From positions 1 through 15,679 of the forward strand of contig JAIPDY010000055.1 in assembly GCA_021737445.1 (NCBI GenBank): a stretch of 15,679 bases of DNA, written 5' to 3'. This document shows positions 1 through 7,070 of this stretch, piece after piece (positions within the stretch are counted from its first letter, which is position 1; each line of letters begins with the position of its first letter). The position numbers and the translations under genes are program-made. The DNA is from Desulfotignum sp. Lineage in GTDB: Bacteria; Desulfobacterota; Desulfobacteria; Desulfobacterales; Desulfobacteraceae. The notes beneath the pieces are model-generated. The model ran no database searches and had not been told where the DNA came from. It saw nothing but the letters and a program-made list of their open reading frames with translations.

Positions 1-1
1 G

Positions 2-769
2 GTGGTGGTCATCAGCTTTCTGACCAGAGATATCAGCAGTTTTTTCACCTGGCCCCCTACCCTGGCCCATTACCGGGAGCTGGTGGATCCGGTGTATGCC
101 AGGGTCCTGGGCAACTCTCTGGTCTACTCTCTTAACACCACCCTTTTGTGCCTGGGTATCGGCTATCCCTTTGCCTGGTTTCTGTCCAGGGCACCCCAAA
201 AAATGCGGCCCCTGCTGCTCATGATGGTAATCATTCCCTTCTGGACCTCTTCTTTGATCAGAACCTATGCACTGGTGATTTTAATGAAAGCCAACGGCCT
301 TATCAATGCCGCTCTTGCAGCTGCCGGCCTTGTGTCAGACCCGGTATCCATGCTGTATACCGATTTTGCCGTTTACGTGGGCCTTATTTATTCCCTTTTG
401 CCTTTCATGATCCTGCCTTTGTATGCCGTACTGGAAAAAATGGACATCCACCTGATGGAAGCGGCCCGGGATCTTGGGGCAGGCAGGTTCCAGGTGTTTT
501 TGCATGTGGTGCTGCCTTTGTCTCTGCCCGGGATCATGGCCGGCTGCATCATGGTGTTTCTTCCGGCCATGGGGCTGTTTTATGTCCCGGATCTTCTGGG
601 GGGTGCCAAAACCATGCTGGTGGGCAATTTTATTAAAAATCAGTTTCTCACTGCGGTCAACTGGCCCTTTGGTTCCGCGGCCAGTGTGTTTTTGCTGCTG
701 CTTATGGTCCTGATGCTGGGGATCTATTTTTTTGTGTCCAACCGGTTTGACCGGAGCCAGGCCTCATGA
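2..769 (+). CDS. potB: Spermidine/putrescine ABC transporter permease PotB (5' truncated)
   Basis: Inner-membrane permease of a polyamine importer; it pairs with PotC to form the channel driven by the PotA ATPase. The frame is open from the left edge, so the N-terminus (roughly 20-30 residues against E. coli PotB) lies outside the window; the GTG at position 2 is not a credible start. The residues I recall as typical of PotB are present: SFLTRD near the beginning, GYPFAWFL, PFWTSSLIRTYAL, and LPAMGLFYVPDLLGGAK late in the protein. The EAA loop that docks on the ATPase reads EAARDLGAGRFQVF, followed by VLPLSLPGI. Several hydrophobic segments fit the usual six-helix topology, with the first helix partly missing. 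The stop codon overlaps the potC start (ATGA at 766-769), implying translational coupling. The family is clear; the exact polyamine cannot be read from the permease. Confidence 0.95.
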   Translation: MVVISFLTRDISSFFTWPPTLAHYRELVDPVYARVLGNSLVYSLNTTLLCLGIGYPFAWFLSRAPQKMRPLLLMMVIIPFWTSSLIRTYALVILMKANGLINAALAAAGLVSDPVSMLYTDFAVYVGLIYSLLPFMILPLYAVLEKMDIHLMEAARDLGAGRFQVFLHVVLPLSLPGIMAGCIMVFLPAMGLFYVPDLLGGAKTMLVGNFIKNQFLTAVNWPFGSAASVFLLLLMVLMLGIYFFVSNRFDRSQAS

Positions 770-1536
770 GAAAGTGGGTGGGGATATCCTGGATCTGGGC
801 AGTGTTTGCCTTTCTTTATGGCCCGCTGCTGGTGCTGATGGTGTTCTCCTTTAACCAGGCCAGATATACCACATCCTGGCAGGGATTTTCCTTTAAATGG
901 TATATCAGTCTTCTGGAAAACCAGCAGCTGCTGGATGCGTTTGTCAATTCTTTGACCGTGGCCCTGGTTTCCAGCCTGGCAGCAACAGCCATGGGCACCC
1001 TGGGGGCATTTGCCGTTTCCTGGTACCGGTTTGCCGGCAGAAAACTGTTTTTCAGCCTGGTGTATTCTGTGATGATGAGCCCGGACATTGTCATGGGCAT
1101 CAGCCTGCTGATGCTGTTTGTCCTGGCAGGGGTGACGCCCGGATTTTTTACTCTGCTGACCGCACATATCACCTTCTGCCTGCCTTTTGTCATTGTGCTG
1201 ATCCACGCCCGGATCGCAGGGTTTGATCCGGCAGTGGTGGATGCGGCCCGGGACCTGGGGGCAAAAGAACATGAGGTGTTTTTCAAGATTGTTTTTCCCA
1301 TGATCCTGCCGGCGGTCCTGGCAGGATGGCTGTTGAGCTTTACCTTGTCTTTGGATGATGTGATCATCAGTTTTTTTGTCACAGGGCCTGGATTTGAAAT
1401 CCTTCCCTTAAAGATCTATTCCATGGTAAAATTGGGGGTGACCCCGGAGGTCAATGCCTTGTGCACTGTTTTGTTTTTATTAACCCTGGCAGCGGTGATG
1501 ACTGCCCATTTCCTCATAAAGGAGAAAAAAAGATGA
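766..1536 (+). CDS. potC: Spermidine/putrescine ABC transporter permease PotC
   Basis: Second permease of the polyamine importer, 256 residues, a normal length for PotC. The first hydrophobic segment starts near residue 7, followed by FSFNQARYTTSWQGFSFKWY, typical of the first periplasmic loop in PotC. Further membrane segments follow. The EAA-type cytoplasmic loop reads DAARDLGAKEHEVFFKIVFP (about residues 159-178), and FTLSLDDVIISFFVTGPG, which I recall as conserved in PotC, comes shortly after. The ATG at 766 sits in an ATGA overlap with potB, and the stop (1534-1536) overlaps the potD start in another ATGA, so the three genes are one coupled operon. No disruption is seen. Confidence 0.95.
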   Translation: MRKWVGISWIWAVFAFLYGPLLVLMVFSFNQARYTTSWQGFSFKWYISLLENQQLLDAFVNSLTVALVSSLAATAMGTLGAFAVSWYRFAGRKLFFSLVYSVMMSPDIVMGISLLMLFVLAGVTPGFFTLLTAHITFCLPFVIVLIHARIAGFDPAVVDAARDLGAKEHEVFFKIVFPMILPAVLAGWLLSFTLSLDDVIISFFVTGPGFEILPLKIYSMVKLGVTPEVNALCTVLFLLTLAAVMTAHFLIKEKKR

Positions 1537-2564
1537 AAAAATGGACCCTCATTTTATGCCTGCTTCTGTTCCCTGCCCTGGCTGCTGCCGGATCAAAAAC
1601 CCTTTACATTTATAACTGGACCGAATACATGCCTGACGAGGTGTTGTCCGCATTCCAGGAAAAAACCGGCATCAGGGTGGTCTATTCCACTTATGACAGC
1701 AATGAATCCATGTATGCCAAGGTAAAGCTCACCCGGGGCAAAGGGTATGATCTGGTGTTCCCGTCCACCTATTTTGTCCACAAAATGCGCAGGGAAGGAC
1801 TTCTCAGCCCCATTGACCATGATGCGCTCTCCAATTTCCGGCACCTGGATCCTGTGCTTCTGGACAAGCCCTATGACCCGGGCAACCGGTTTTCCATCCC
1901 CTATGTGTGGGGCTCCACAGCCCTGGCATATAACAGTGACCAGGTGGCCCCTGAAAACATGACATCCTGGAAAGACCTGTGGCGGCCGGAGTTCAAAAAC
2001 CGCCTGGTCATGAATGATGATGTGCGGGAAGTACTGGGGGTCGGCCTGATCATCAACGGATTTTCAGTGAATGAAACCGATCCTGACCATATCCGGACCG
2101 CCTATGAATCCATAAGGTCGCTCATGCCAAATATCCGGGTGTTTTCAGGCGACTCCCCCAAACAGCCCTTGCTGAATCTGGAAGCCTGGGCCGGCATGGT
2201 CTGGAACGGGGAAGCCTATATGGCGGCCCGGGAATTTCCTGCCATCCGGTATGCCTACCCTGAAGAAGGGGCTATTTTCTGGGTGGATTCCATGGTGATT
2301 CCCACTGGTGCGGAAAACAAAGAAGAGGCCCATGCGTTCATCGATTTTATCCTGGAACCTGAAAACGCGGTCCTGGTGTGTGAATATATCGGATACGCCC
2401 CGGCCAACCGCACAGCTGTCAACCTGATGCCTGACCAGTTGAAAAACGACCCCACCATTTTTCCGGCCCTGAAAGATGTAAAAAAAGGGGGGTTTCAAAC
2501 CGATGTGGGGGATGCCATCCTGGTATATGAACGCTACTGGGAGCGGCTTAAAACCGGCATGTAG
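1533..2564 (+). CDS. potD: Spermidine/putrescine-binding periplasmic protein PotD
   Basis: Periplasmic polyamine-binding protein (343 residues) that delivers substrate to PotBC. I start it at the ATG at 1533, which overlaps the potC stop (ATGA), is preceded by AAAGGAG (1518-1524), and gives a proper Sec signal peptide (MKKW, a hydrophobic core to about residue 17, cleavage near AAA-G at 18-20); an ATG at 1461 would bury that signal and overlap potC heavily. Residues lining the ligand pocket in E. coli PotD are recognisable: NWTEY near residue 28, FPSTY, the D and E of NDDVREVLG, WNGEAY, WVDSM, EYIGYAPAN and Q in GFQTDVGDA near the end. Conservation of the acidic and aromatic residues supports binding of a polyamine; spermidine versus putrescine is not resolved. 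There is no lipobox cysteine, so it is probably soluble. It converges on the DUF2156 gene with 13 bases between stops. Confidence 0.94.
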   Translation: MKKWTLILCLLLFPALAAAGSKTLYIYNWTEYMPDEVLSAFQEKTGIRVVYSTYDSNESMYAKVKLTRGKGYDLVFPSTYFVHKMRREGLLSPIDHDALSNFRHLDPVLLDKPYDPGNRFSIPYVWGSTALAYNSDQVAPENMTSWKDLWRPEFKNRLVMNDDVREVLGVGLIINGFSVNETDPDHIRTAYESIRSLMPNIRVFSGDSPKQPLLNLEAWAGMVWNGEAYMAAREFPAIRYAYPEEGAIFWVDSMVIPTGAENKEEAHAFIDFILEPENAVLVCEYIGYAPANRTAVNLMPDQLKNDPTIFPALKDVKKGGFQTDVGDAILVYERYWERLKTGM

Positions 2565-2577
2565 CCATTTTATGGTT

Positions 2578-3513
2578 TCAATCGCGCCTGAGCTTAAGGG
2601 TATGGGAGATCAGCAGTGTCTCAGGCTCATAGGACATCTTGGCCTGGCGCAGGCCTTTGATCCCCAGGTCCTGTTCCCGGTTGATGTATCGGCACCGGTC
2701 TTTTAAATACAGGGCGGTCTGCTGGTTGATCACCTGGGCCGCTCCTTTGTAATCAAAATCAGATTTTTCAAACTGCACATTATAGGTGTCATGGTTCAGC
2801 GGGCTGAAAATGGAAAATGCGGCCATCTGCTGATCCACCAGCAGGGCCAGTCCCTCAAGCCCCAGATCTTCAAAATGGTCAAACGCTTTTTCCATGGCTG
2901 ACAGTTCGGTAATCAGGGTTTGGGAGGGGGGCCCCTGCCTGTGCAGCAGATCCTGGGACAGGGCTCTGGCTGCAGCCCGGTTTTGTGCATCCAGCGGCTG
3001 CACTGCATAGGCGGGATATGCCCGTTCAAACTGTGAAATCAGATTTTTTTTCTTGTGAAGTCTGGGGGTGTTCAACCGGCACAGCCGGTCTACTGAATAG
3101 ATATATTCCGCAAAGTCCCGTTTCGGTTCAATGGAGAAATATTGCTCACACCGGGGAAAGGTTTTCACATAGGTTTCCGGCACAAGGCCGATATTGGGTT
3201 CCAGTCCGTTGCGCAAAAGTTCCCGGCCCAGTTCAGCCAGTTCATCCGGTGGCAAAGGTTCTCCCAGGGGCATGAACCCACACTGGTTCACCCCGTCATA
3301 AATCACCAGTCTCCCCTTGTACAGGCGCCAGGAATACTGATAGGCCTCCTGCCAGCAGAAAAGGTTGGCAAAATTATATTCACAGGACAGAGGCCCGTAT
3401 TTGTCGATATAAATCTGCACCATCTGCCGGTCGGACAGTTCAAACATGCCGGCAGTGGGAAAGCTGATGGTCTGATAAAGTTCGGGAACATAGGTGTCAC
3501 ACCTGTTATACAT
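2578..3513 (-). CDS. DUF2156 family protein (phosphatidylglycerol lysyltransferase C-terminal-like, GNAT fold)
   Basis: A 311-residue soluble protein of the DUF2156 / LPG_synthase_C group, known to consist of two GNAT-like halves and related to the aminoacyl-transfer domain of MprF lysyltransferases. Supporting signatures are CEYNFANLFCWQEAY near residue 43, the central NLISQFERAYP, a second-half block QMAAFSIFSPLNHDTYNVQFEKSD, and the C-terminal YINREQDLGIKGLRQAKMSY, which I regard as diagnostic. There is no N-terminal membrane flippase region, so it is a stand-alone domain; substrate and reaction are unknown. Start at 3513 is preceded by AAAGGA at 6-7 bases, only 3 bases after the GNAT gene stop, so the two are co-translated. 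Its 3' end faces potD. Family assignment is solid; function is not. Confidence 0.85.
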   Translation of the reverse strand: MYNRCDTYVPELYQTISFPTAGMFELSDRQMVQIYIDKYGPLSCEYNFANLFCWQEAYQYSWRLYKGRLVIYDGVNQCGFMPLGEPLPPDELAELGRELLRNGLEPNIGLVPETYVKTFPRCEQYFSIEPKRDFAEYIYSVDRLCRLNTPRLHKKKNLISQFERAYPAYAVQPLDAQNRAAARALSQDLLHRQGPPSQTLITELSAMEKAFDHFEDLGLEGLALLVDQQMAAFSIFSPLNHDTYNVQFEKSDFDYKGAAQVINQQTALYLKDRCRYINREQDLGIKGLRQAKMSYEPETLLISHTLKLRRD

Positions 3514-3516
3514 ATA

Positions 3517-3942
3517 TTAGTCCTTTAGCCTGTATGGGATATGGCCCTGCATCTCCCTGAATCCCAGATTTTCATAAAACCTGCGGGTACCAGGTTCCCC
3601 GATCAGGCCGATCCAGTCAACCCCATGGTTTTTGAGGCCGGTGATAAGTTTTTCAATAATCATTTTACCGATACCTTTACCGCGAAAGGCGCGCAAAACA
3701 ACTACATCCTGAATATAAGCATCACTTGTCAGATCCGAAAGGGCCCGGCCCATACCGATCATATTTTTTTTGCAGAACGCCCCCACAAACAGGGCGGAAT
3801 CCGGCACCACACGCGATAAGAACATGGGATGCCGCTCACACTTTTCATCCCACCATCCGGCATCTTTGTAAAGGGCCATCAAGGCGTTTGTGTCTGCCTT
3901 TTGCAAGAATCGGCAGATAACGGGTATTTTTGGCTCCTCCAT
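3517..3942 (-). CDS. GNAT family N-acetyltransferase
   Basis: A 141-residue single-domain GNAT enzyme that would transfer an acetyl group from acetyl-CoA to an unidentified amine. The acetyl-CoA pyrophosphate loop is visible as RGKGIG at residues 87-92 (R/Q-x-x-G-x-G), preceded by the beta strand AYIQDVVVLRAF and followed by KMIIEKLI; motif B is the C-terminal EPGTRRFYENLGF. Length is typical. The ATG at 3942 lies one base after the stop of the metallo-hydrolase gene, so expression is probably coupled to it; a weak GGAAG about ten bases upstream could serve as ribosome site. It is followed after 3 bases by the DUF2156 gene, giving two GNAT-fold proteins in a row. Substrate unknown. Confidence 0.88.
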   Translation of the reverse strand: MEEPKIPVICRFLQKADTNALMALYKDAGWWDEKCERHPMFLSRVVPDSALFVGAFCKKNMIGMGRALSDLTSDAYIQDVVVLRAFRGKGIGKMIIEKLITGLKNHGVDWIGLIGEPGTRRFYENLGFREMQGHIPYRLKD

Positions 3943-3943
3943 G

Positions 3944-4642
3944 TCAAAACGCTTCCATCAGGGATATGAACCGCTGTTTTTCTGTACTGCAAGAAAAGTT
4001 GCGCTGCTTTAATTTTCTGATCATGACATCGCTGTTGAATCTGAGAAAAGGGTTGACCAGCTGTTCATCGGCCAGGGTGGATGTCACAAACAATGGATCA
4101 TATTTTTCCAGGTAACGGGCAATATCTGGATTGTCAGGGTCAAGGGCTGCGGCAATTTCCAGAGATTCGGCCACATAGTCGTGTCCTGCAAACACCCGGG
4201 TGGCACGGGGGAACGCCAACAGTTTTTTCAGCGAATGGTAAAAAGCGGTCAGATCCCCGGAAAAACAATTGCCCACTGTGCCGTTGAACAGGGTATCGCC
4301 TGTCACCAGAAAACCATCTGCTGCAAAACACACCGAATCACTGGTGTGACCCGGTGTGGCAATAACTTTAAGCACCTCTTTGTCCAGCTGAATCTGCTGG
4401 CCGTCATAAAATTTTTTGCAGTCCAGAAAAACAGCACCGGTTTTTTTGATTATCTGTTCATTACCACTGGTATGGTCCGGGTGAAGATGGGTATTGGTCA
4501 CCTGGCTGATGCTGATCCGATGTTTTTGAACAAAATCCAGGATCTCTTCCACGGCACCGGCATCAACGGCCACACCTGTGTTTTGGCAAAAAACAAGATA
4601 TCCCAGGTTGTCAGCCCCGTATCTGAACTGCTTAATCTGCAT
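3944..4642 (-). CDS. Metallo-beta-lactamase fold hydrolase, glyoxalase II-like
   Basis: A 232-residue dinuclear metal hydrolase resembling hydroxyacylglutathione hydrolase (glyoxalase II). Metal ligands are all present: the THLHPDH motif (H52, H54, D56, H57), H99 in TPGHTSDS, the bridging D116 in VTGDTLF, and H154 in FAGHDYV. The C-terminal NPFLRFN resembles the end of glyoxalase II proteins, which favours thioester hydrolysis over beta-lactamase activity; the true thiol partner in an anaerobe is uncertain. I choose the ATG at 4642, not 4675: AGGAGG lies exactly 6 bases before it and the protein then begins MQIKQFRYGADNLGY, a family-like start. It overlaps the end of the upstream acidic-protein gene by 11 bases and is followed at once by the GNAT gene, so all three are one unit. 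Confidence 0.9.
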   Translation of the reverse strand: MQIKQFRYGADNLGYLVFCQNTGVAVDAGAVEEILDFVQKHRISISQVTNTHLHPDHTSGNEQIIKKTGAVFLDCKKFYDGQQIQLDKEVLKVIATPGHTSDSVCFAADGFLVTGDTLFNGTVGNCFSGDLTAFYHSLKKLLAFPRATRVFAGHDYVAESLEIAAALDPDNPDIARYLEKYDPLFVTSTLADEQLVNPFLRFNSDVMIRKLKQRNFSCSTEKQRFISLMEAF

Positions 4643-5030
4643 CCTCTTCCTCCTGATCACCTTCTTCGTAGGCATCCAGATCTATTTTGTGCGGCTTGAT
4701 TCCATCTTCAAACTTGTCTTCATAGATCTCGGTGAGATCATCCTCATCCGGCACGGGAAACTCATCCAACGGCAATTCTCCCAGGCCGTATTCCTCAAAA
4801 ACAGCCCACACCGCATCCCTCAGATTCCTTTCAAAACTTTCCGTGTAATCTCCGTCCGGGTCGGCAAAAAATTCATACTCCTCCTCATGCTCTTCCAGCA
4901 GATCCATGAGTTCTGATGCAATGGAATCCGGATCATCCATCTCCTCGTTGTATGAATCCACAATTTCACTGAACAGATCATACAGGTCAAACGCATCCAC
5001 GGCATCACTGATGGTCATCCATTTTGCCAT
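4632..5030 (-). CDS. Highly acidic hypothetical protein, 132 residues
   Basis: Not recognised. The product has about 49 Asp/Glu in 132 residues and only 6 Lys/Arg, so it is strongly anionic (net charge near -43). It has no signal peptide or membrane segment and is predicted cytoplasmic. The N-terminal half (WMTISDAVDAFDLYDLFSEI, then SIASELMDLLEEHEEEYEFF) looks helical and amphipathic; the tail ends in an Asp/Glu run. No cysteines and no catalytic motif are visible. The start is well supported: GGGGAGGGG lies just upstream of the ATG at 5030. It heads the unit leading to the metallo-hydrolase, GNAT and DUF2156 genes, after an 80-base gap from the kinase gene. It might be a protein-interaction or nucleic-acid-mimic protein, but nothing in the sequence proves this. 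Confidence 0.75.
   Translation of the reverse strand: MAKWMTISDAVDAFDLYDLFSEIVDSYNEEMDDPDSIASELMDLLEEHEEEYEFFADPDGDYTESFERNLRDAVWAVFEEYGLGELPLDEFPVPDEDDLTEIYEDKFEDGIKPHKIDLDAYEEGDQEEEDAD
4649..4654 (-). promoter_or_regulatory. Ribosome binding site deciding the metallo-hydrolase start
   Basis: AGGAGG on the minus strand, with a 6-base spacer to the ATG at 4642. It lies inside the 3' end of the upstream acidic-protein gene and is why the shorter metallo-hydrolase start is preferred to the ATG at 4675, which is not preceded by a comparable site. Confidence 0.75.
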
Positions 5031-5045
5031 AAAATCCCCTCCCCT

Positions 5046-5074
5046 TTAAATGCGCTTCACATTCACGAAGTCAA
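5046..5074 (-). promoter_or_regulatory. Possible sigma-70 type promoter for the acidic-protein operon
   Basis: On the minus strand TTGACT (5074-5069) matches a -35 element well; after a 17-base spacer comes ATTTAA (5051-5046), a weak -10 candidate. It lies in the only sizeable gap on this strand (5031-5109), upstream of a gene with a strong ribosome site, so a separate promoter here makes sense. However, the -10 box is poor and sits only about 15 bases from the start codon. No hairpin followed by a T run was found in the gap to terminate the upstream operon. Confidence 0.3.
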
Positions 5075-5109
5075 ATTTTTTAATAATGATAAGAATAAAA
5101 CTTTTTGTG

Positions 5110-6603
5110 TCAAATGTCAGATGTTTTTTTGGGAATGGCTATGGTAAATTCGGTGAATTCCCCGGGCACCGAATCGATATGGATCACCCCCTGGTGCTGC
5201 TTCACTGACCGCTGGGCGATAAAAAGCCCCAGACCTGTCCCTTTATTGCCTTTGTCAGAATAAAAAAGGGAAAATATCTCTTTTTGGTAGTTTCTGTCCA
5301 GACCTTTTCCATTGTCCCTGATTTTAAACAGGGCCTGATTTTGTGTAAACGCAGCCTGTATCCGGATGTTCAATTTTTTTTTCCGGTCCCTTACACTGAC
5401 ACAGGCATCCACGGCATTTTCAAGAATGGCCAGACAGGCTGCAAACAACAAGGTTCTATCCATCATGACCCGGATGTCGGCACTGGGTTTGGGAATATCG
5501 AGCACAAGCTCGATGCCGGCTTTTTTTATCCTGGGATCCATGGTGGTGACCAGTTCCTGGATAAAATCAAACACAGATACGGGCTGCAGATCCAATGGCC
5601 GGTCCTTGGAATGAAACAAAATATCCAAAACCATCTGCCGGATCATGGAGATTTTTTCTTTTACAATTTCCCAGCCGTCTGAAACCAGACTGAAATCGTG
5701 TCTTTCAAGGCCTGATCTGATCAGATAATCCCCCCCGTCCAGACCGGTGAGCATGCCCTTAATACCATGGGAGATGGAAGAGATATGCAGGCCCAGGGCT
5801 GCCAGATGGTCCTGGAGCTGTTGGATCACCGTGACATCGGTGGACATTTCCATGACATGGCTGATATCTCCATGTTCGTCTAAAATGGCAGAGGTCTGTA
5901 TGAAAAGATGACGAGTGCTGCCGTTCTGGAGGGTGACATCCATCTCAGCGTTATGGGATCTGCCGTCGGCAAAGGTTTTTTGCACCGGACAGTTGTCACA
6001 GGGGGTGGTGTGCTGCCTGTACACCTGGTAGCAGCACATGTGCGGGGCATCACCGAACTGCTCTTTGAACCGGTTGTTGGACTCAATAATTTGAAAATTT
6101 TTGTCCTGGATGGTGATAAAGGAGGGGGATTCATTGAACAGCTGGACATACCGTTTTTCAGATTCAGCCAGCTTCCGGGTTTTCTCCTCCACCAGGGTTT
6201 CCAGGTTCCGGGTGTATCGGTCCAGCTGCCTGCGGGTGGTGATCCGGTCGTTGGCCCTTTTTAAGGCGATCTCAAGGATATCATTGTTGATGGGCTTGGT
6301 GATGAAGTCCACAGCATCCATTTTCAGGCTTTCAATGGCAATCTTGAGGTCTCCATGTCCCGTGATCATGATCACCTCTATCTCTGCAAACGCCTGTTTG
6401 ACAGCTTTGAGCAGTGCAATGCCGTCCATGCCCGGCATGCGGATGTCAGTGAGCACAATATCGGGTCTTATTTTTTTTACCAGATCAAATCCCGTGCTGC
6501 CGTCCTCTGCCGTGTGAACCTCGTATCCGGCATCTGCCAGAGCGATGCCCAGTACTTTCCGGATCCCTGCCTCATCGTCAACCAGCAGAATTTTTGTTGC
6601 CAT
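5110..6603 (-). CDS. Receiver-PAS-histidine kinase protein (soluble, receiver first)
   Basis: A 497-residue cytoplasmic signalling protein. Residues 1-120 are a CheY-like receiver with D9/D10, phospho-acceptor D53, T81 and K103. A coiled linker (about 120-150) leads to a PAS domain (about 150-262) holding a cysteine cluster (C190, C191, C202, C205; the last part reads PCDNCPVQKTF). A dimerisation segment with presumed phospho-acceptor H279 (SISHGIKGML) follows, then an ATPase domain with N box AILENAVDAC, DNGKGLD and KGTGLGLFIAQ. There are no membrane segments. The histidine lacks the usual following Glu/Asp, so kinase activity is uncertain. The start at 6603 lies 23 bases after the preceding response-regulator stop, with only a weak ribosome site. 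It is the last gene of the long tmc-linked run and shares receiver and kinase architecture with the protein at 8526-9692. Confidence 0.92.
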   Translation of the reverse strand: MATKILLVDDEAGIRKVLGIALADAGYEVHTAEDGSTGFDLVKKIRPDIVLTDIRMPGMDGIALLKAVKQAFAEIEVIMITGHGDLKIAIESLKMDAVDFITKPINNDILEIALKRANDRITTRRQLDRYTRNLETLVEEKTRKLAESEKRYVQLFNESPSFITIQDKNFQIIESNNRFKEQFGDAPHMCCYQVYRQHTTPCDNCPVQKTFADGRSHNAEMDVTLQNGSTRHLFIQTSAILDEHGDISHVMEMSTDVTVIQQLQDHLAALGLHISSISHGIKGMLTGLDGGDYLIRSGLERHDFSLVSDGWEIVKEKISMIRQMVLDILFHSKDRPLDLQPVSVFDFIQELVTTMDPRIKKAGIELVLDIPKPSADIRVMMDRTLLFAACLAILENAVDACVSVRDRKKKLNIRIQAAFTQNQALFKIRDNGKGLDRNYQKEIFSLFYSDKGNKGTGLGLFIAQRSVKQHQGVIHIDSVPGEFTEFTIAIPKKTSDI

Positions 6604-6626
6604 GAATCACCATCCGCATTCATCAA

Positions 6627-7040
6627 TTAACAGATACACATGTTTATCACCTCTCTTAAATAGTCTGGATCAGCAGATTTTTCAACATAGTATTTGGGTT
6701 CAGGGATATTCAGGTCCGGATCGGTGTTGAGCATTTTCACATAATGGGAAAACGCATCCTGGTTCACTCCGGAAAAAACGATCAACGGAATATTTTTGTA
6801 AACAGCATGGGTTTTGAGCTCCTTATACACCAGGCCCCCGCCTTTTTCCGGCATCATCACATCCAGAATGATCAGATCCACCCGTTCTTTTGCAAGCATA
6901 TCCAGGCCCTGGATCCCGTTCTGGGCCAGCACCGGTTCATGCCCCAGGGACTTGACCATGGTCATCAGATAAAACCGCATGTCCATCTCATCTTCCATGA
7001 TCAGCACACGTGTTTTTGTGTTATCTTTTTGCTGCGGCAT
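6627..7040 (-). CDS. Single-domain response regulator (receiver only)
   Basis: A 137-residue protein consisting of one CheY-like receiver. The acidic pocket is E16/D17 (IMEDEMD), the phospho-acceptor is D60 (IILDVMMP), the switch residue S90 (IVFSG) and the conserved lysine K121 (YYVEKSAD). Between S90 and K121 there is a stretch longer than usual (including NTDPDLNIPEPKYY), so the alpha4-beta5 face, where receivers usually bind partners, is altered. There is no output domain, so it must act through protein contacts or as a phosphate carrier in a relay. The ATG at 7040 lacks a clear Shine-Dalgarno sequence, and it begins 30 bases after the universal stress protein gene, probably in the same transcript. 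Confidence 0.9.
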   Translation of the reverse strand: MPQQKDNTKTRVLIMEDEMDMRFYLMTMVKSLGHEPVLAQNGIQGLDMLAKERVDLIILDVMMPEKGGGLVYKELKTHAVYKNIPLIVFSGVNQDAFSHYVKMLNTDPDLNIPEPKYYVEKSADPDYLREVINMCIC

Positions 7041-7070
7041 TGTTTTGTGCTTTTTTAAAAAATCTTCTGG

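Noticed and set aside
724..1382. Long minus-strand frames opposite potC
   Set aside because: They are rich in His, Gln and Arg typical of reversed membrane-protein coding sequence, while the plus strand encodes a clear PotC.
2551..2578. Inverted repeat AAACC-GGC ... GCC ... GGTTT at the convergent 3' ends of potD and the DUF2156 gene, considered as a bidirectional terminator
   Set aside because: The outer stem is separated from the inner 3-base-pair stem by a 7-base one-sided bulge, and no real T run follows in either direction. Too weak to call.
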